Positions 50,473 to 59,023 of a DNA stretch of 64,000 nt are shown here, one piece after another; position 1 is the stretch's first letter; each line of letters opens with the position of its first letter. The translations under genes were made by a program, and so were the position numbers. Under the pieces are notes generated by a model. The model was not told the DNA's origin. It was given only the letters and a program-made list of their open reading frames with translations, and searched no databases. Source of the stretch: Austwickia chelonae (GTDB lineage Bacteria > Actinomycetota > Actinomycetes > Actinomycetales > Dermatophilaceae); NCBI RefSeq assembly GCF_003391095.1, contig NZ_CP031447.1:2914001-2978000 (forward strand), written 5' to 3'.

Positions 50473-51510
50473 TCAGTCGAGCTCGACGACCCGGTTCTCG
50501 GCCGCGCTGAGCCGGGCTGCATCGATGACGGCGAGGGTGTGCACGGCGTCGGCCGGGTCGACGGGCATCGCCGCCTGCACCACCGGATAGCCACCGGTCG
50601 AGTTCAGGGCGCGGCCCAGCTGGCGGTAGAAGTCGGCGGGGCCGCCGGGCGGAAGAGGCACGGCTCGACGCTGGTCGCCGGTGGCGAGGAAACCGGCGTG
50701 TCCGGGGGCATCCCGCAGGTCCGGCCAGTGGCAGCCTTCGTCGGAGTCGTCCCACAGGTAACCGGCGCGGGTACCGGTCGCCCGCAGTCGCGGGCCGGGT
50801 GCGGCAGCGAGGGAGGAGGCCGTCAGCGTGGACCGTCCGCCTGCGGCATGTCGGCAGTGCAGGACGGCGTCGTCCTCCGCGACGGTGGTCACCGTGTCGA
50901 GCTGGGCGTACACACTGCTCACCGGCCCCAGGGCTTGGGCGGCGGTGTCGATGACATGGCTGCCCAGGTCGAGCAGGATGCCGCCGCCTTCGTGCCAGGG
51001 TGTCTGCTCCCGCCAGCGTTGTTTCGGCACCGGACGCCACCGTTCGTAACGGATCTCGACGTGGCGCAGCTTCCCCAGCGGGCCGGTCTCACCGGCGGCG
51101 AGCAGACCGGTCAGTGCACGGGCACCGGTGTCATATCTGCGATTCTGGAAGACGGTCAACGGCACCTGCGCGGCACGGGCGTATGCCACCACAGCGGCGG
51201 CAGTGTCCGCATCGCAGGCCAGGGGTTTGTCGATGACACAGGGCACCCCGGCGTCGACGACAGCCCGCACGTGGTCGGCGTGTCTCCCGGTCGGGGTCAC
51301 GAGCACGACGGCATCGGCGCCGATGTCGGGCAGCCCGGCGAGCAGGGCGTCCAGATCAGGGACGACTCGGGCCTCAGGCAGGTCCTCCCGGACGAGCGCA
51401 GCCCGTTGTGGTGAGGAGGTCGCGACCGCGACGATCCGCCCACCGGCTTCGTGGATGAGCGGTGCGTGCAGAGTTCGGCCGTAGACATATCCGGCGAGAG
51501 CGATACGCAT
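50473..51510 (-). CDS. Gfo/Idh/MocA-family oxidoreductase
   Basis: A 345-residue NAD(P)-dependent sugar/inositol oxidoreductase-type protein. The Rossmann start reads MRIALAGYVYGRTLHAPLI, less Gly-rich than usual, followed by DAVVLVTPTGRHADHV and VPCVIDKPLACDADTAA with the catalytic Lys (DKPLA). FQNRRYDTGA and EGGGILLDLGSHVIDTA are typical of the family's C-terminal domain. ATG 51510 is preferred over 51567. Substrate unknown. It lies upstream of the flippase gene on the same strand, so it could contribute to a nucleotide-sugar pathway. Confidence 0.88.
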   Translation of the reverse strand: MRIALAGYVYGRTLHAPLIHEAGGRIVAVATSSPQRAALVREDLPEARVVPDLDALLAGLPDIGADAVVLVTPTGRHADHVRAVVDAGVPCVIDKPLACDADTAAAVVAYARAAQVPLTVFQNRRYDTGARALTGLLAAGETGPLGKLRHVEIRYERWRPVPKQRWREQTPWHEGGGILLDLGSHVIDTAAQALGPVSSVYAQLDTVTTVAEDDAVLHCRHAAGGRSTLTASSLAAAPGPRLRATGTRAGYLWDDSDEGCHWPDLRDAPGHAGFLATGDQRRAVPLPPGGPADFYRQLGRALNSTGGYPVVQAAMPVDPADAVHTLAVIDAARLSAAENRVVELD

Positions 51511-51706
51511 CGTCTCAGCTTGGCAGGTGTTTCCGGGCGACCGCTGTTCCTGTGCACGGCTCGCCACGCAGTCCGGCGGCCGACCGCGGCACCTGCGGCC
51601 CGGTCCCGACGAGCGCGGCCAGACAGCCGCCCTCCCGCCTCCTGCGTGGCGAGTACCACGCAGCGGTAACCCCTTTCGTGGCCTGTCGAGCTATAGCGTG
51701 ACCGAT

Positions 51707-52423
51707 ATGACCACTCACATCGTCGCGATGGGCGGCGGCGGCTTCTCCACCTCGGAGGGATATGTCGCGACCGGTCTCGACAGGTACATCCTGTCGTTGA
51801 CGGCTGCGAGCAACCCGTTGGTGTGCTTCGTGCCGACCGCCTCAGGAGACAACGGCCTCTACGTGTCCCGGTTCATGAATGCCTACAGCCGCAGCCGAGC
51901 CCGCACCAGCGTGTTGACCCTGTGGGAAGGCGCCGCCGATTCGTTGGCCCGGCTGGACGAGGTGGACGTCTTCCTCGTCGGCGGAGGCAATACGGTCAAC
52001 ATGATGGCGCTGTGGGCAGCCCATGGCGTGTCCCGCAAATTGCAGAGCATCGCCGCGGACCCCGGCCGGGACGTCGTCCTCGCCGGAGTAGGCGCCGGCG
52101 GGGCCGCCTGGTTCGAAGCCTGCGCCACCGACGGGTACGGCACCGGGGTCACCCCCTTCCCGCACGGGCTCGGATTACTCCCCGGTTCGTTCTGCCCGCA
52201 CTTCGACGGCGAAGCCGAACGCCGCCCCCGCTTCACCGAATACGTCGACACCGGCCAGCTGCCCGCCGGGTGGGGTGCCGACAACGGAGCCGGGCTGCAC
52301 TTCGTCGACGGACAGCTCGAAGGCTGCTACGCCGAACGGTCCGACGCAACCGTGTACCGGGTGGACCAGACCGAGAACGGGGCACGGGTCACCCCCCAGG
52401 AATCTTCGCTGCTGGGAGAATGA
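51707..52423 (+). CDS. peptidase E-like (S51) protein lacking the Ser nucleophile
   Basis: A 238-residue class I glutamine-amidotransferase-like protein of the PepE/cyanophycinase group: MGGGGFSTSEG at the N-terminus, CFVPTASGDN, VFLVGGGNTVNMMALW and FCPHFDGEAERRPRF. At the nucleophile elbow, where active S51 enzymes have G-x-S-A-G, it reads GVGAGGA (Gly129 instead of Ser). The fold looks intact, so the protein is probably not a peptidase; it may bind a ligand or be in early decay. ATG 51707 gives the family start. Confidence 0.82.
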   Translation: MTTHIVAMGGGGFSTSEGYVATGLDRYILSLTAASNPLVCFVPTASGDNGLYVSRFMNAYSRSRARTSVLTLWEGAADSLARLDEVDVFLVGGGNTVNMMALWAAHGVSRKLQSIAADPGRDVVLAGVGAGGAAWFEACATDGYGTGVTPFPHGLGLLPGSFCPHFDGEAERRPRFTEYVDTGQLPAGWGADNGAGLHFVDGQLEGCYAERSDATVYRVDQTENGARVTPQESSLLGE

Positions 52424-52431
52424 ACTTTCTC

Positions 52432-52480
52432 GGACACCGGTGCCATTGATTGCTTTTCGGTGCGATCAGCACCGGTGTCC
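52432..52480 (+). terminator. hairpin after the PepE-like gene
   Basis: GGACACCGGTGC / GCACCGGTGTCC is a perfect 12-bp inverted repeat with a 25-base loop, starting eight bases past the stop. No T-tract. Confidence 0.65.
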
Positions 52481-52586
52481 CCGCCATTGTGTACAGCGTT
52501 CGCCAAGGCTTGCCCTGCATCAAGGCCATCGGCGTGGGAGACTTCCCAGCGTCCCTTTTTCTCTTTCGACCTCGACTTGAGGTGTC

Positions 52587-53981
52587 ATGGCCAGGATTCC
52601 CCGCTTTGCCCGCCGTAGCGTGTCCGTTCAACAGCCGCACTCGGTGACGATCCGTAACGGAACGCCCGCAGCGGAGGACTCCCAGAAGGTCTCCCCCACC
52701 TGGTCGGCGACCTCACCGGACCAGGTCATCCGACGCGACCCGATCGAACACGTCCCCTTCGAGCTGCGCGTCGCCGCCGGATACGCCTGGCGCTTGATCG
52801 TCATCGGGGTCGCCCTGTGGGGCCTGATGAAGGTGCTGGCCGCGACGACGAGTGTCGTCATTCCGATCGCCGTCGCGATCCTGCTGACCGGCCTGTTGAT
52901 GCCGATGACCGTCTTCCTGAACCACAAGCTCGGCATGGCCCGGCACGCAGCCTCCGCGGTCACCATGGTCGTCTTCCTGTCCGTGGTCGTCGGTCTGCTG
53001 TCCCTCGCCGGAAGCCAACTCGTCGCCGGAGTGACCGACCTGGTGCGTCAGGCCGGAGTCGGCATAGACCGGGTCACCGCCTGGCTGGAGCAAGGACCCC
53101 TCCACCTCGGTGGCGACCAGATCTCCCAGTACATCCAGAGCGGGCGGGCCTGGCTGTCCGACAACAGCAAAACGCTGACCACCGGGGTGCTGCGCGCCAG
53201 CGACACCGCGAAAGAATTCTTCGCGGGAGCGCTCATCGCCCTCATCTCGACCTTCTTCTTCCTCGCCGAGGGCGACCGCATCTGGTCGTGGACCGTCCGG
53301 CTGCTTCCCGGCATCATGCGCGACCGCGTCCACGAGGCCTTCCGCCGCGGCTATGTCACCCTCGGCTCCTACGCGAAGACCCAGTGCATCGTCGCCGCCG
53401 TCGACGCCGTCTTCATCACCATCGGTGCCTGGGCGTTGGGTCTGCCGCTGCTGATCCCGATGGGTCTGATCATCTTCTTCGGGTCGTTCATCCCGATCAT
53501 CGGCGCCGTGGTCTCCGCGAGCCTGGCCGTCCTGGTCGCCTTCGTGGTGAAAGGCCCCGTGGTGGCCCTCATCATGTTGGCCATCATCCTCGTGGTGCAG
53601 CAGGTCGAAGGACACATCCTGCAGCCCGTCCTGATGAGCAAGGCCGTCTCCCTCCACCCGCTGGCCGTGATCCTGGGCGTCGTCCTCGGCTCCTTCCTGC
53701 TGGGCATGGTCGGCGCGCTGTTCTCCGTGCCCTTCATGGCCGTCATCAACACCGTCATGCATTACTGGGCCGGACATGACATGTTCCCCGGGCTGGCCAA
53801 CGGCATGTCCGCCGTCGGCAATTCCGCGAAAGAACTCTCCGGGGAGAAAGACGCCGACGACGAACTCGAAACCGCCGAAGAACAGGACGAAGCCAGCATC
53901 CGGTACATCGGGGACATCACCCCGGCGCACTTGGAAGCCGAAGCACAACGACTGGCCAGGGTCGTCTCGCAACAGAACTGA
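52587..53981 (+). CDS. AI-2E family transporter
   Basis: A 464-residue membrane protein of the AI-2E (TqsA/UPF0118) family. After a ~65-residue polar N-terminus come paired hydrophobic segments (LIVIGVALWGLMKVL, SVVIPIAVAILLTGLLM), a long soluble helical loop (~135-205) and a C-terminal bundle with LLIPMGLIIFFGSFIPIIGAVVSASL and the family signature VQQVEGHILQPVLMSKAVSLHPLAVI. The final ~50 residues are acidic. Members export quorum signals or act as Na+/H+ antiporters. A strong terminator follows. Confidence 0.9.
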   Translation: MARIPRFARRSVSVQQPHSVTIRNGTPAAEDSQKVSPTWSATSPDQVIRRDPIEHVPFELRVAAGYAWRLIVIGVALWGLMKVLAATTSVVIPIAVAILLTGLLMPMTVFLNHKLGMARHAASAVTMVVFLSVVVGLLSLAGSQLVAGVTDLVRQAGVGIDRVTAWLEQGPLHLGGDQISQYIQSGRAWLSDNSKTLTTGVLRASDTAKEFFAGALIALISTFFFLAEGDRIWSWTVRLLPGIMRDRVHEAFRRGYVTLGSYAKTQCIVAAVDAVFITIGAWALGLPLLIPMGLIIFFGSFIPIIGAVVSASLAVLVAFVVKGPVVALIMLAIILVVQQVEGHILQPVLMSKAVSLHPLAVILGVVLGSFLLGMVGALFSVPFMAVINTVMHYWAGHDMFPGLANGMSAVGNSAKELSGEKDADDELETAEEQDEASIRYIGDITPAHLEAEAQRLARVVSQQN

Positions 53982-53990
53982 CCCATGACA

Positions 53991-54038
53991 TGACGGCGGT
54001 GGGGCCCCGACCCTCGGGTCGGGGCCCCACCGCCGTCA
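53991..54038. terminator. very long bidirectional terminator
   Basis: A 23-bp perfect stem (53991-54013 and 54016-54038; arm core GGCGGTGGGGCCCCGACCC) with a minimal loop separates the convergent AI-2E and glycosyltransferase genes. Confidence 0.92.
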
Positions 54039-54075
54039 CATGATGAAGCCACCCTGACCGGGCAGCCCAGCAGCG

Positions 54076-54798
54076 TCAGCTGCGCGTGAATTCGCCCCGT
54101 CGACGACGCAACTTCACCAGGCCGAACGCCATCTCGAGGATGTCGGACACCTTGATCCGGGTGCCACCGTCGTCATCACGTTCACGCAGCACGATCGGTA
54201 CCTCGGTGATCGCATGCCCCTGAAGGTGAGCGGCGTACAGCAGCTCCGTGGAGAAGAGATAACCGCCCTCACGTAGCGCCGGAAGCACCTCACGGGCCCA
54301 CTGCGTCGGCACGAAGACCGTTCCCTGGGTGTCACCGACGTGCAAGGCCAGCGTTCCCCGCCGCAAGGTCGTGAACACCAAGGTCATCAGGCGTCGGACG
54401 AAAGCCCGCGGCACCGTCGACCCCGGGTGGGCCTTGGAACCGACCACCAACCCGGCCGGGCACCCGGCGGTCCGCCAGGCCTCGACATCGCTCAATCCGA
54501 ACGGAAGATCGTCCGCGGTCAACAGGAGCCGCTCGCCCTTGGCCCGCCGGATCCCCTCCCGGTAGGCCTCACCGAGCCCGACCGCCGACTGGCAGACCAC
54601 CACCGGAACCGGCCACTCACGCGCCCCCAGCTCCTGCGCCAACGCCCACGTACCGTCCGTGGACCCGTTCTCGATGACGATGACCTCGGAACCGGGTATG
54701 TCGGCGAGCGCTGCCGTCAGCTGCTCGACGGTGGTGCCCAGCACCGGCCCAGCGTTGTGGGCCGGAACGATGACGGACAGCGCTGGCGTGGCGCTCAT
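54076..54798 (-). CDS. family 2 glycosyltransferase, DPM1-like
   Basis: A 240-residue GT2 enzyme that would transfer a sugar from a nucleotide donor, probably to a polyprenyl phosphate. LSVIVPAHNAGPVLGTTVEQL, VIVIENGSTDGTW (nucleotide-binding Asp) and LLLTADDLPFG (DxD variant, here Asp-Asp) are visible, then VVGSKAHPGSTVPR and GDTQGTVFV. It shares an ATGA overlap with the GtrA gene upstream (54795-54798), and polyprenyl-phosphate-sugar synthases commonly pair with GtrA-like flippases. Confidence 0.9.
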   Translation of the reverse strand: MSATPALSVIVPAHNAGPVLGTTVEQLTAALADIPGSEVIVIENGSTDGTWALAQELGAREWPVPVVVCQSAVGLGEAYREGIRRAKGERLLLTADDLPFGLSDVEAWRTAGCPAGLVVGSKAHPGSTVPRAFVRRLMTLVFTTLRRGTLALHVGDTQGTVFVPTQWAREVLPALREGGYLFSTELLYAAHLQGHAITEVPIVLRERDDDGGTRIKVSDILEMAFGLVKLRRRRGEFTRS

Positions 54799-55334
54799 TG
54801 AGGTCCTCTCTCCGAGGGGGCGACGGGGCTGACGGTGTCGGAGGATGCCGACACCGGGCCGATATTGGAGACCGACTTGACCTTGTGTACGGCGCGTTCG
54901 TGCCAGGCCACCGTCTCCGTGTCGGCGGGCAGGGGGTGGTTACGGTCGACGTAGACCCAGTGCTTGTAGGCGAAGTAGTTCCAGATGGTCGTCAACGCGG
55001 TACCGACGAACATGCTGGTGAGCAGACCCAGGCCGATCTGTTCGCAGATCCAGTGGATCGGCATCTGGGCGAGGGTGTTGAACCCGGCCAGGATCAGGTA
55101 GCGGATTGCGGACCCGGTGATATCGGCTTCGGAGCGGAAGGCGAAGGCCCGCTGCAGGGTGTAGCTGACGAAGAAGGTCAACCCGAAGGAGACCGGGCCA
55201 GAGACAGGTCGTGACCAGCCGACGACCTCGACCAGGATGTTGACGATGATTCCGCTGACAGCGAAGCTCAACCCGCCGACGACGAGGTAACGGACGATGC
55301 TGTGCCGCAGAATGCGTTTGATCAGCTCCACCAT
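54795..55334 (-). CDS. GtrA-family membrane protein
   Basis: A 179-residue four-TM protein of the GtrA family, proposed to flip polyprenyl-phosphate-linked sugars. RYLVVGGLSFAVSGIIVNILVEV, SFGLTFFVSYTLQRAFAF and the closing ALTTIWNYFAYKHWVYVDRN are classic family motifs. A ~40-residue polar C-terminal tail follows. ATG 55334 (AAGGA upstream) is preferred over 55373. It overlaps the GT2 gene, giving a GtrA-GT2 donor-supply pair for the large GT-C-like proteins next door. Confidence 0.9.
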   Translation of the reverse strand: MVELIKRILRHSIVRYLVVGGLSFAVSGIIVNILVEVVGWSRPVSGPVSFGLTFFVSYTLQRAFAFRSEADITGSAIRYLILAGFNTLAQMPIHWICEQIGLGLLTSMFVGTALTTIWNYFAYKHWVYVDRNHPLPADTETVAWHERAVHKVKSVSNIGPVSASSDTVSPVAPSERGPQ

Positions 55335-55458
55335 GGGGCGGGAATTCCTTTCGCTGTCCTCGCGAGACCCCACCGCTGCTCCGACCCTGAGCGGTTGATT
55401 GTCGTCCGCGGAACCGGAGCCATCTTGCCATGTTCCGGACGTGTCCGGCTTGACGACC

Positions 55459-57315
55459 TCATGAACTTGCCCGGACGCCGGGACGCACGAAGATGGACGC
55501 CTTGACCCAGCCGGAGTTCAGCGGGTGGTGGACCCACCCGGCCGCCTTGAGACCAGTGACCTGCTCCCGTTTCTCCCCGGGAGTGACGATGATGCTGTCC
55601 GCCCGGTAACGGTCGGCGGCCCTGATCAACTGAGCCGAACTCAACTCCTCGAACTCGGCGCCACGCCCGGTGCACTGCCCCGGCCCACCCAAATGGTTCA
55701 GGCGTTCCTTCCACTCCTTGTACGGCTCCCCGCCATAAGGAATGTCCTTGCAATCGGCGACGAGCGCCCGCTCCAAAGGCAACCGGTAGTGGGAGGACGC
55801 CGGTGGGATCAACACGGTGGACCGGGGCGGAACGATCTTGCGGGCCTGCTCACCCCACGTGATCAAAGCCTTGTCCCCCCAGGGGAAAGCCACCGGCCGG
55901 GGGCTGTAGAAGACTCCGCTGGCCACGGCGGAGACCCCGAACCACACCGCGAACCCGGCGACGACAGAAGTCGCCGCGACCGGACGCCACCGCGGCGAAG
56001 CCACCAGCAGTGCGGCCAATGCAGCCGCCGCCACCAGCAGGGCGTAAGCCCCCATCGAGAGCCACGCCCAGCTGAAGACCTCCGTCTTGTGCCCGGAATA
56101 GGCGATCTTGCCGCCGGTGTCGATGAACAGCATCGGCACCGCGAGCGCACAGACCGCGGCAGCGACCCCCCGCAGGATGGTGTTCGCCGGGCGCAGGAAA
56201 GGCAGCAGCACGCCCCAGGCCGCGTACGGGTAGACGACCAGGGCCACCCGGTAGCCGTTCAGGGCCTGCATCATCTCCCCGAAGAACGGGAAGTGGTACC
56301 GGTCGAGGAACATCGCGATGACCGTGCCCGACGCGCTGACCCCGACGGTCGTCAGGAAGATCGGTCGCCGACCCTTCGGGGCGAACATCGCCGCGACGAT
56401 CGCCAACAGTGCGCTGCCCACCGCGACCATGACCACCCGGCCGCTCCAGGTCGCCGCCGAACAGTGGTACGGGATGAGGGTGTTACAGATCTCGATGAAG
56501 TCGGACCGTTCGGCGGCGACCCGCCGCGAACGCATCGCCACCACCACGACCGTCGCCCCGGCGACCCCGGAGGCCAGATAGGCCGCCAACAGCCCCTTGC
56601 CGATCTCGCCGCGGCGGATCTGCGGGATACAGCAGAGCAGCCCCAGGAAACAGAGCACCAGCCCGATCGCGCCGATCTGCACGTGCACCGCGCACAACAT
56701 CGGTACCAAGGGCAGAGCCCACCGGTAATGCCCGGTGACCAACAGACCCGTCAGCAGGTACAGCATCGAGGCGCCCAACATATTGGGCACCGCCGAGGGG
56801 TAACCCATCCAGGTCGACCCGGCGATCGAATAAGGGACGCTCGCGGCGATCGCCGTCACCAGCACGGTGGTCACCCACGCATCCCACCGGTGGCCCCTGC
56901 GGGCCCACGACCGTGCCAACAAGGCTGTCGCGAACCCGAAGACCAGGCAGGTCAACAGCCAGTAGACCGTCAACACCTCGGAAAGCGCCCCGGCCTGACG
57001 CCCCCACATCACCACGTAGTCGAACAGCCAGTGCGGTTGAGGCGCCTTCTCCAGGAACCAGTCACCGGCGAAAGCGTCCGGCTCTGCCCACTGGATACCC
57101 AGCGGCGCCAGGACGATGTGGTCGCTCCACCCCAGCCGCAGCGACGGACGCTCCGGCGTCGGGAAGTACTGGCTGATGACGACCATCAGGGCGCCGCTCA
57201 CCGCGGACAGGCTCAGGTAGTGCGCCACACCCGCCCAGCGACGCCAGGCGGGCGGCACGAGTCGACCGCCGCCCTGAGTCTCCGGGGAAGGGGGTCGGAC
57301 GGCGGTCTCACTCAC
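55459..57315 (-). CDS. polytopic membrane protein, probable GT-C-type glycosyltransferase
   Basis: A ~618-residue protein with about 12 hydrophobic segments and a C-terminal soluble domain of ~110 residues (VPPRSTVLIPPASSHYRLPLERALVADCKDIPY). An early external loop between the first TM segments contains SDHIVLAPLGIQW and GDWFLE, where GT-C enzymes keep acidic active-site residues, but I do not recognise the exact family. GTG 57315 with GAGGA upstream is chosen; GTG 57330 is possible. The gene overlaps the stop of its neighbour (57308-57315), so the two are translationally coupled. Confidence 0.7.
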   Translation of the reverse strand: MSETAVRPPSPETQGGGRLVPPAWRRWAGVAHYLSLSAVSGALMVVISQYFPTPERPSLRLGWSDHIVLAPLGIQWAEPDAFAGDWFLEKAPQPHWLFDYVVMWGRQAGALSEVLTVYWLLTCLVFGFATALLARSWARRGHRWDAWVTTVLVTAIAASVPYSIAGSTWMGYPSAVPNMLGASMLYLLTGLLVTGHYRWALPLVPMLCAVHVQIGAIGLVLCFLGLLCCIPQIRRGEIGKGLLAAYLASGVAGATVVVVAMRSRRVAAERSDFIEICNTLIPYHCSAATWSGRVVMVAVGSALLAIVAAMFAPKGRRPIFLTTVGVSASGTVIAMFLDRYHFPFFGEMMQALNGYRVALVVYPYAAWGVLLPFLRPANTILRGVAAAVCALAVPMLFIDTGGKIAYSGHKTEVFSWAWLSMGAYALLVAAAALAALLVASPRWRPVAATSVVAGFAVWFGVSAVASGVFYSPRPVAFPWGDKALITWGEQARKIVPPRSTVLIPPASSHYRLPLERALVADCKDIPYGGEPYKEWKERLNHLGGPGQCTGRGAEFEELSSAQLIRAADRYRADSIIVTPGEKREQVTGLKAAGWVHHPLNSGWVKASIFVRPGVRASS

Positions 57316-59023
57316 GCGCAGAATCCTCACGAACAGTCTTCGGCGCGCAGTTGCCCTCGCCCTGCTGCCAGGTGAACGAAGCCTTCTTCGGAAGCTCGTA
57401 GTAGAGCTTCATGTACCCGGCATACCGGGACTCCAGGTAGGCGCCGCTGTAGAAGAGGTACAACCGCGGGAAGGACTTGGGCATCTCCACCTTCGTGCAC
57501 TCCCCCGACCGGGCCCGGTCGATCTGTGCCTCCACCGTGCGCCACACCCGCTCGTTCACCGCCATCTCCTTGGGCAGACGCCGCGCCACCGGGGCGCTGT
57601 TGTAGTAGGTCGACGCACAGGCCAGCACGACCACCGCCGCGGCCACGATCCGCAGCTTCGTCCATCCCACCGGATTCTCCACCTGGTCCGCGATCACCTG
57701 AGCGGCCAGGATCACTACGACAGCGGACAGGAACAAGAACGGCGGGACATAGCTGCGCGGAGTGACCACGCCGATCCCGAAGGGCGCCACCAGTGAACCG
57801 CCCGCCGCCGCCAACATGACGAAGAACAAGGACCCGAAGGAATCACGCAATGCGAACCCGAGGAAGAGCAGACCGCCGAAGACCACGGCGACCCCGACCA
57901 GGCCAGGCAGAACCACCGGCAACCGATCGGTCACATCGGCGATACCGCCCTCGAAGATCCGCAGACCCTTCGCCAACCGGTACACCGCGAGCTGATCGAC
58001 CACCACCGCAGAAATCGCCGAGGCCACGGCCACCCCGCGCAGCACCCACCCCGTCGGGCGGCAGAACACGAACAATGTCACGAACACCGTCGCCGCGATC
58101 AGCAATGGCCCCGTCGCCGTGGCCAACACCTGCTCGGCATTCGCCAACTTCGCCAGCAGACCACTGTTCACACCCTTGGGGCCGTCCCCGCCGTTCGTCA
58201 ACGCGAAACGCGCCCACACCCCCGGAGCGCAGGTCTGCAACAGGAAACCGGTCAAGGAGACCCCCGACCACACCCACAGGATCCGGTCCCGACGCAGATG
58301 CGCCGCCACCAGCCACGTCCCCACCACTGCGGCAGCCATCGCCAAGGACGACTCCTCGTGCAACAGATGCGCCAGCAGGATCGCCGCCCCGAAAGCCGCG
58401 ATCGTCGGCCGCGCCGGACGCACCCCGTCGGACAACCGGGCCAGACCCAACACCGCGACCATCACGAACACCGTCGAGATCACATAGGTCACCGTCGACG
58501 ACATCCAGAAGATCGCATCCCCCGCGATGATCGGGATCCGCCAGATCATGAAAGGCACCGCACAGGCCGCAGCCACCCACAACACCGGCCCCGCCCAGAA
58601 CGGCAGCTCCGCACCCCTGGCCCGCAAGGACGCCGGCCCCGCACGGTAGATCAACCAGGTCGTCACCAAGAAGGTCACCGGCCCCAGGATCCGCCACAGC
58701 CACGCCCCGGGGATCAGCAGCAGACGCACCAGAGCGTCGGCCATCCGGCCGTTCACCTCGGTGTAGTCGTGCATGTACGTGCCCCACCACTCGACGAGGT
58801 TCATCCGCCCGCCAGGACGGCCGGCCATCGCCGCATTCAAGAAGTCGTCACCCTGCACCAAGTGGTACTGGAAGACCTTCAGCCAGTAGACGAGGAAAAG
58901 CCCGGAGACCAGCAGCAGCACCACCTGCGACAGCCTCGTGGTGACCGGCCTGGCCCACCAGGCCGACCACCAGGAGGCGGGGGTACGGGGACGAGCAGTG
59001 TTCTCAACGTTCTCAGCCGTCAT
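57308..59023 (-). CDS. DUF6056-like polytopic membrane protein (copy 1)
   Basis: A 571-residue protein with about 12 TM segments. A conserved early loop reads YHLVQGDDFLNAAMAG (GDD acidic motif) and NGRMADALVRLLL; the middle has AGDAIFWMSSTVTYV and LLHEESSLAMAAAVVG. The C-terminal external domain ends YELPKKASFTWQQ. All of these recur in the next gene, so the two are paralogues. The acidic loop and topology fit a GT-C glycosyltransferase using a polyprenyl-phosphate donor; no activity is known to me. It overlaps the upstream gene by ATGA (59020-59023). Confidence 0.75.
   Translation of the reverse strand: MTAENVENTARPRTPASWWSAWWARPVTTRLSQVVLLLVSGLFLVYWLKVFQYHLVQGDDFLNAAMAGRPGGRMNLVEWWGTYMHDYTEVNGRMADALVRLLLIPGAWLWRILGPVTFLVTTWLIYRAGPASLRARGAELPFWAGPVLWVAAACAVPFMIWRIPIIAGDAIFWMSSTVTYVISTVFVMVAVLGLARLSDGVRPARPTIAAFGAAILLAHLLHEESSLAMAAAVVGTWLVAAHLRRDRILWVWSGVSLTGFLLQTCAPGVWARFALTNGGDGPKGVNSGLLAKLANAEQVLATATGPLLIAATVFVTLFVFCRPTGWVLRGVAVASAISAVVVDQLAVYRLAKGLRIFEGGIADVTDRLPVVLPGLVGVAVVFGGLLFLGFALRDSFGSLFFVMLAAAGGSLVAPFGIGVVTPRSYVPPFLFLSAVVVILAAQVIADQVENPVGWTKLRIVAAAVVVLACASTYYNSAPVARRLPKEMAVNERVWRTVEAQIDRARSGECTKVEMPKSFPRLYLFYSGAYLESRYAGYMKLYYELPKKASFTWQQGEGNCAPKTVREDSARE

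Noticed and set aside
52713-53972. A 419-codon minus-strand frame opposite the AI-2E transporter
   Set aside because: Extreme His/Asp/Gln/Gly bias is an antisense artefact of the transporter gene.
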